Assembly (NCBI RefSeq): GCF_003285545.1
Contig: NZ_QLNV01000002.1
Coordinates: 248,001-312,000, forward strand
Length of the DNA: 64,000 nt
Source of the DNA: Sinomicrobium soli
GTDB taxonomy: Bacteria > Bacteroidota > Bacteroidia > Flavobacteriales > Flavobacteriaceae
Direction of reading: 5' to 3'
Shown: positions 61,555 through 64,000 of the stretch, in pieces
Layout: the number at the start of each line of letters is the position of its first letter
How positions within the stretch are numbered: the first letter of the stretch is position 1
Notes under the pieces: model-generated
Database searches by the model: none
Told to the model about the DNA's origin: nothing
The model's input: only the letters and a program-made list of their open reading frames with translations
Program-made: the position numbers and the translations under genes

Positions 61555-63261
61555 ATGAAAAAGATATTTATAGCCATATGGGTTGCAGCAGCATTCTCGG
61601 CCTGTGATATAGACCGCGAACCCTACGGGGATATGGATGCGGAGAATGTAGTTAACGACCCCGACGCCAATCTCGAATCCTTGATCAACGGGATGTATGC
61701 CCAATTGAAAGCATGGTCAGACCCCATGCACCGTTTGGGAGAATATGCGGGTGACAATATGATGATCCGCGGTTCGTCTACCGATGCCTTTTACGAATTT
61801 ATTTCCTATTCCCGTACGCCGAACAATTACCGGCTGACCCAGTTCTGGGACTCGGGGTACAAGGCTATTGCACAGGCATCCAACGTTATCAACATGATAG
61901 AAGAAGCGCAGAGTGAGGAGATTGACAATAATCTCGGAGAATGTTACTACATCCGGGGAATGATGTATTTCTACCTCTGCCGTGCCTTCGGGCGTCCGTA
62001 TTATCAAAACCCGGAAACCAACCTGGGCGTACCGATCGTCAACGGGACTCCCGAAGATGTCATCAACCTGGAACTTCCCGATCGTGCGACGGTTAAGGAA
62101 ACGTATGAGCAGGCTATCAGCGACCTGAAAAAAGCCGAAGAACTGCTTACCGTGAACAGGGGAAATATCTATGCTTCAAAAGAAGCGGCCCAGGCCATGT
62201 TATCGCGTATTTACCTTTATATGAGTGGTACGTATGCCGCTCCCAATACCGAATATGCACAACTCGCCGCAGATTATGCAGACGAAGTGATCAATTCTCC
62301 CGAACACAGCCTGCTCCCCCGGGAACAGTTTATGAGATATAACACCTACGTCCCGGAAGATAACCCGGAAACCATATTTGCCATTAAGCGGGTAGCCTCC
62401 GAATTCTCGGGAGACGATCATTATTACGGCGTAGGAGGTATGTATGCCAATATCGGCGGTATGGGCTGGGGAGAGATGTATGCCAGCGCAAAATACATAG
62501 ACCTGCTCAATGAAACCGGACGTAACGACTGGCGCCCGGACAGTTATGACATGGTAGATGCCCGTGCGGCCTTTATAGCGCCCACCTATTCGGAAAACCC
62601 GGACGGGGAGTATACCGAGGTATTCCGCTTTATCAAAAATGAAGATGGCCTGCAGAACTATGTACAGGACACCATCAGCCGGAGCGGGAGTACGATAACC
62701 TGCCGGGAAGATGGCGACACCTATACCCTGACCCCCGTAGATGCTTCACAGGAGGTTTATGCTATCCAATATAAGGACGGGAACACCTATACAGGGGTCA
62801 TAGACTACTATATCACCCTCAATCGTGCGTATCCGCAGTTCTATATCACAAAAGCCTCCCGTGAAGGTGAGGAATCCCACCTGCACTCCCCGGTGATCAG
62901 CCGGCTGGGCGAAATATACCTGAACCGTGCCGAGGCCTATGCCAAGCTCGGAAATTACGGCGCGGCACTGCAGGACCTGAATACCGTAAGAGAACGTTCC
63001 CTCCCGAACGGCGGATACGGATCGCTGGATGCCTCCAATGCCAGTGAACGTATCGACAAGGAACGCCAGCTGGAACTGGCCTACCAGGCAGAACGCAGTT
63101 TTGATGTATTCCGCAACGGAAAAGCACTGACGCGGCATTACCCCGGGCCTCACAGGCAGCCTGAAGATATACCCGCTACAGATTTCCGCGTGGTATACTA
63201 CATTCCCCAGGATGCCATTAACTCCTATCCGGGAACACTGACACAAAACCCGGTACAATAG
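61555..63261 (+). CDS. SusD/RagB family outer-membrane lipoprotein
   Basis: A 568-residue SusD homologue, lipobox FSAC (Cys17), with the family's YYIRGMMYFYLCRAFGRPYY segment, the TYEQAISDLKKAEELL helix, EAAQAMLSRIYLYM, and C-terminal LNRAEAYAKLGNYGAALQDLNTVRERS and ERQLELAYQAERSFDVFRNG. It starts 11 bp after SusC and should form the lid of that transporter. The locus ends here with a terminator. Confidence 0.94.
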   Translation: MKKIFIAIWVAAAFSACDIDREPYGDMDAENVVNDPDANLESLINGMYAQLKAWSDPMHRLGEYAGDNMMIRGSSTDAFYEFISYSRTPNNYRLTQFWDSGYKAIAQASNVINMIEEAQSEEIDNNLGECYYIRGMMYFYLCRAFGRPYYQNPETNLGVPIVNGTPEDVINLELPDRATVKETYEQAISDLKKAEELLTVNRGNIYASKEAAQAMLSRIYLYMSGTYAAPNTEYAQLAADYADEVINSPEHSLLPREQFMRYNTYVPEDNPETIFAIKRVASEFSGDDHYYGVGGMYANIGGMGWGEMYASAKYIDLLNETGRNDWRPDSYDMVDARAAFIAPTYSENPDGEYTEVFRFIKNEDGLQNYVQDTISRSGSTITCREDGDTYTLTPVDASQEVYAIQYKDGNTYTGVIDYYITLNRAYPQFYITKASREGEESHLHSPVISRLGEIYLNRAEAYAKLGNYGAALQDLNTVRERSLPNGGYGSLDASNASERIDKERQLELAYQAERSFDVFRNGKALTRHYPGPHRQPEDIPATDFRVVYYIPQDAINSYPGTLTQNPVQ

Positions 63262-63293
63262 AACGTTAAGGTACAATAACATCCCCGAAAGAG

Positions 63294-63334
63294 AACACCT
63301 CCCGCTTGCCCCGCACATGCAGGAGGTGTTTTTA
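63294..63334 (+). terminator. Terminator of the second SusCD operon
   Basis: A perfect 9-bp stem aacacctcc/ggaggtgtt (63294-63302 with 63322-63330), 19-nt loop and T run. Confidence 0.75.
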
Positions 63335-63372
63335 TATTGACCCATCGACACATTGACCCATTATCAAATTAT

Positions 63373-63460
63373 CACATTGGCAAATTGGCAAATTGGCACA
63401 TTGGCAAATTGGCACATTGGCACATTGGCACATTGGCACATTGACGAATTGACAAATTAA
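63373..63460. repeat. 8-bp tandem repeat, 11 units
   Basis: Eleven consecutive 8-mers of the form CA[C/A]ATTGG; the last three have drifted (CACATTGA, CGAATTGA, CAAATTAA). On the minus strand an ORF through it reads as alternating Cys-Gln/Ala-Asn-Leu-Pro-Met runs, which is not a real gene. Confidence 0.85.
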
Positions 63461-63537
63461 CATAACAACCATTTGTTTTTGGGATATTTATACTGTATTT
63501 TTTCACCCGTTTAACACCTATCCAAAAAAGAAATCTC

Positions 63538-64000
63538 ATGCTGATCAGCGATATCATACAGCTACTGGAAGAAGACTATCCCCGGGCTTATGCCGAAGAC
63601 TTCGACAATACCGGGCTGCTGGTGGGCGATCCGGATGCGGAGGTAAGCGGTATCCTCGTTACCCACGATACCCTCGAGGAAGTAGTGGACGAAGCGGTAC
63701 AAAAGCAGTGCAACCTTATTGTGAGCTTCCACCCCATTATCTTTTCCGGGCTAAAAAAGCTCAACGGAAGCTCCTATGTGGAACGCACCGTGATCAGGGC
63801 GGTCAAAAACGATGTGGCCATCTACGCCATCCATACCGCCCTCGACAATTCGTTCTACGGGCTCAATGCAGCGTTCTGCGATGTTCTGGGGCTTACGGAC
63901 CGCCATATCCTGGTACCTCAGAAAGGCACCGTAAAAAAACTGCTGACCTTTGTGCCCGAAAAGGATGCCGACAGGCTGAGGAATGCCCTCTTTGCCGCAG
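63538..64000 (+). CDS. Nif3-like dinuclear metal centre protein, N-terminal part (3' end outside window)
   Basis: The first 154 codons of a Nif3/YbgI-family protein. It begins MLISDIIQLLEEDYP and shows YAEDFDNTGLLVGDP (18-32), VTHDTLEEVVDEA and the metal-binding SFHPIIFSGLKKLNG with its conserved His, then AIHTALDNSFYGLN with a second His-Asp pair. Family members form hexameric rings with a two-metal site; function is unresolved (GTP cyclohydrolase-like or regulatory roles have been proposed). In Bacteroidota they are usually ~365 residues with an inserted PII-like domain, whose beginning may be seen at KLLTFVPEKDADRLRNAL near 134-151. Confidence 0.9.
   Translation, partial: MLISDIIQLLEEDYPRAYAEDFDNTGLLVGDPDAEVSGILVTHDTLEEVVDEAVQKQCNLIVSFHPIIFSGLKKLNGSSYVERTVIRAVKNDVAIYAIHTALDNSFYGLNAAFCDVLGLTDRHILVPQKGTVKKLLTFVPEKDADRLRNALFAA

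Noticed and set aside
63373-63460. CRISPR array
   Set aside because: The units are 8 bp with no spacers and no cas genes are nearby.
63372-63557. 61-residue minus-strand ORF rich in Cys-Gln-Ala-Asn-Leu-Pro-Met
   Set aside because: It is only a translation of the 8-bp tandem repeat.
1-64000. tRNA or rRNA genes
   Set aside because: Intergenic regions were read for cloverleaf or rRNA-like sequence and none was seen, though short ncRNAs could be missed by eye.

Overview
The window looks like a chromosomal segment from a member of the Bacteroidota, most likely a marine or soil Flavobacteriia. Evidence: two SusC/SusD pairs, FecI/FecR-type sigma/anti-sigma modules, many lipoproteins, candidate promoters with the Bacteroidota TAnnTTTG -7 box, and house-keeping genes of flavobacterial type (AccD without a zinc ribbon, TamL-like BamA lipoprotein, rpsO-pnp). 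By eye GC is near 50 %. No rRNA, tRNA, CRISPR array, prophage or transposase gene was seen.

Layout. 1-2.4 kb: 3' end of aspartate kinase/homoserine dehydrogenase (ThrA), MetZ-like sulfhydrylase, DUF2911 protein. 2.5-5.9 kb (minus): amidohydrolase lipoprotein, RluD-type pseudouridine synthase, PASTA protein; then a 416-bp gene-free stretch rich in hairpins. 6.3-7.8 kb: Ddl and CoaD. 7.9-12.5 kb (minus): an ECF sigma - FecR - STN-type siderophore receptor cell-surface signalling cassette. 12.6-15.9 kb (minus): AIM24-family protein, MscS channel, MetY; MetY is divergent from a TauE/SafE-family permease at 16.3 kb, across a 359-bp regulatory region.

17.2-32.7 kb (minus): a nine-gene polysaccharide utilization locus, apparently one operon: GH92 alpha-mannosidase (with an N-terminal discoidin-like domain and an apparent single-base frameshift), SusC, SusD, two lipoproteins, sugar-porter MFS, ROK sugar kinase, class I mannose-6-phosphate isomerase with an extra N-terminal domain, and sialate O-acetylesterase. 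The order implies release of alpha-mannose from a glycan such as an N-glycan or mannan, import, phosphorylation and isomerization to fructose-6-phosphate. A near-perfect operator-like palindrome overlaps the expected start of transcription.

33-55.7 kb: mostly core genes: TrmH methyltransferase, TamL, FbaA, AccD, RpsO, PNPase, a two-domain aspartyl protease with a PDZ domain, an aminotransferase, MurB, an ECF sigma/anti-sigma pair, a small Cys-rich membrane protein, GT2, a second ECF sigma, a non-canonical Nramp-like transporter, LipA (behind a tandemly duplicated promoter), GAPDH, a hybrid histidine kinase and LpxK. 55.9-63.3 kb: an ECF sigma - FecR - SusC(STN) - SusD cassette with no linked enzyme. 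It is followed by an 11-unit 8-bp tandem repeat and the 5' part of a Nif3-family gene cut by the window edge.

Protein assignments come from motif and family recognition by reading; no database search was possible. Regulatory sites are pattern-based.
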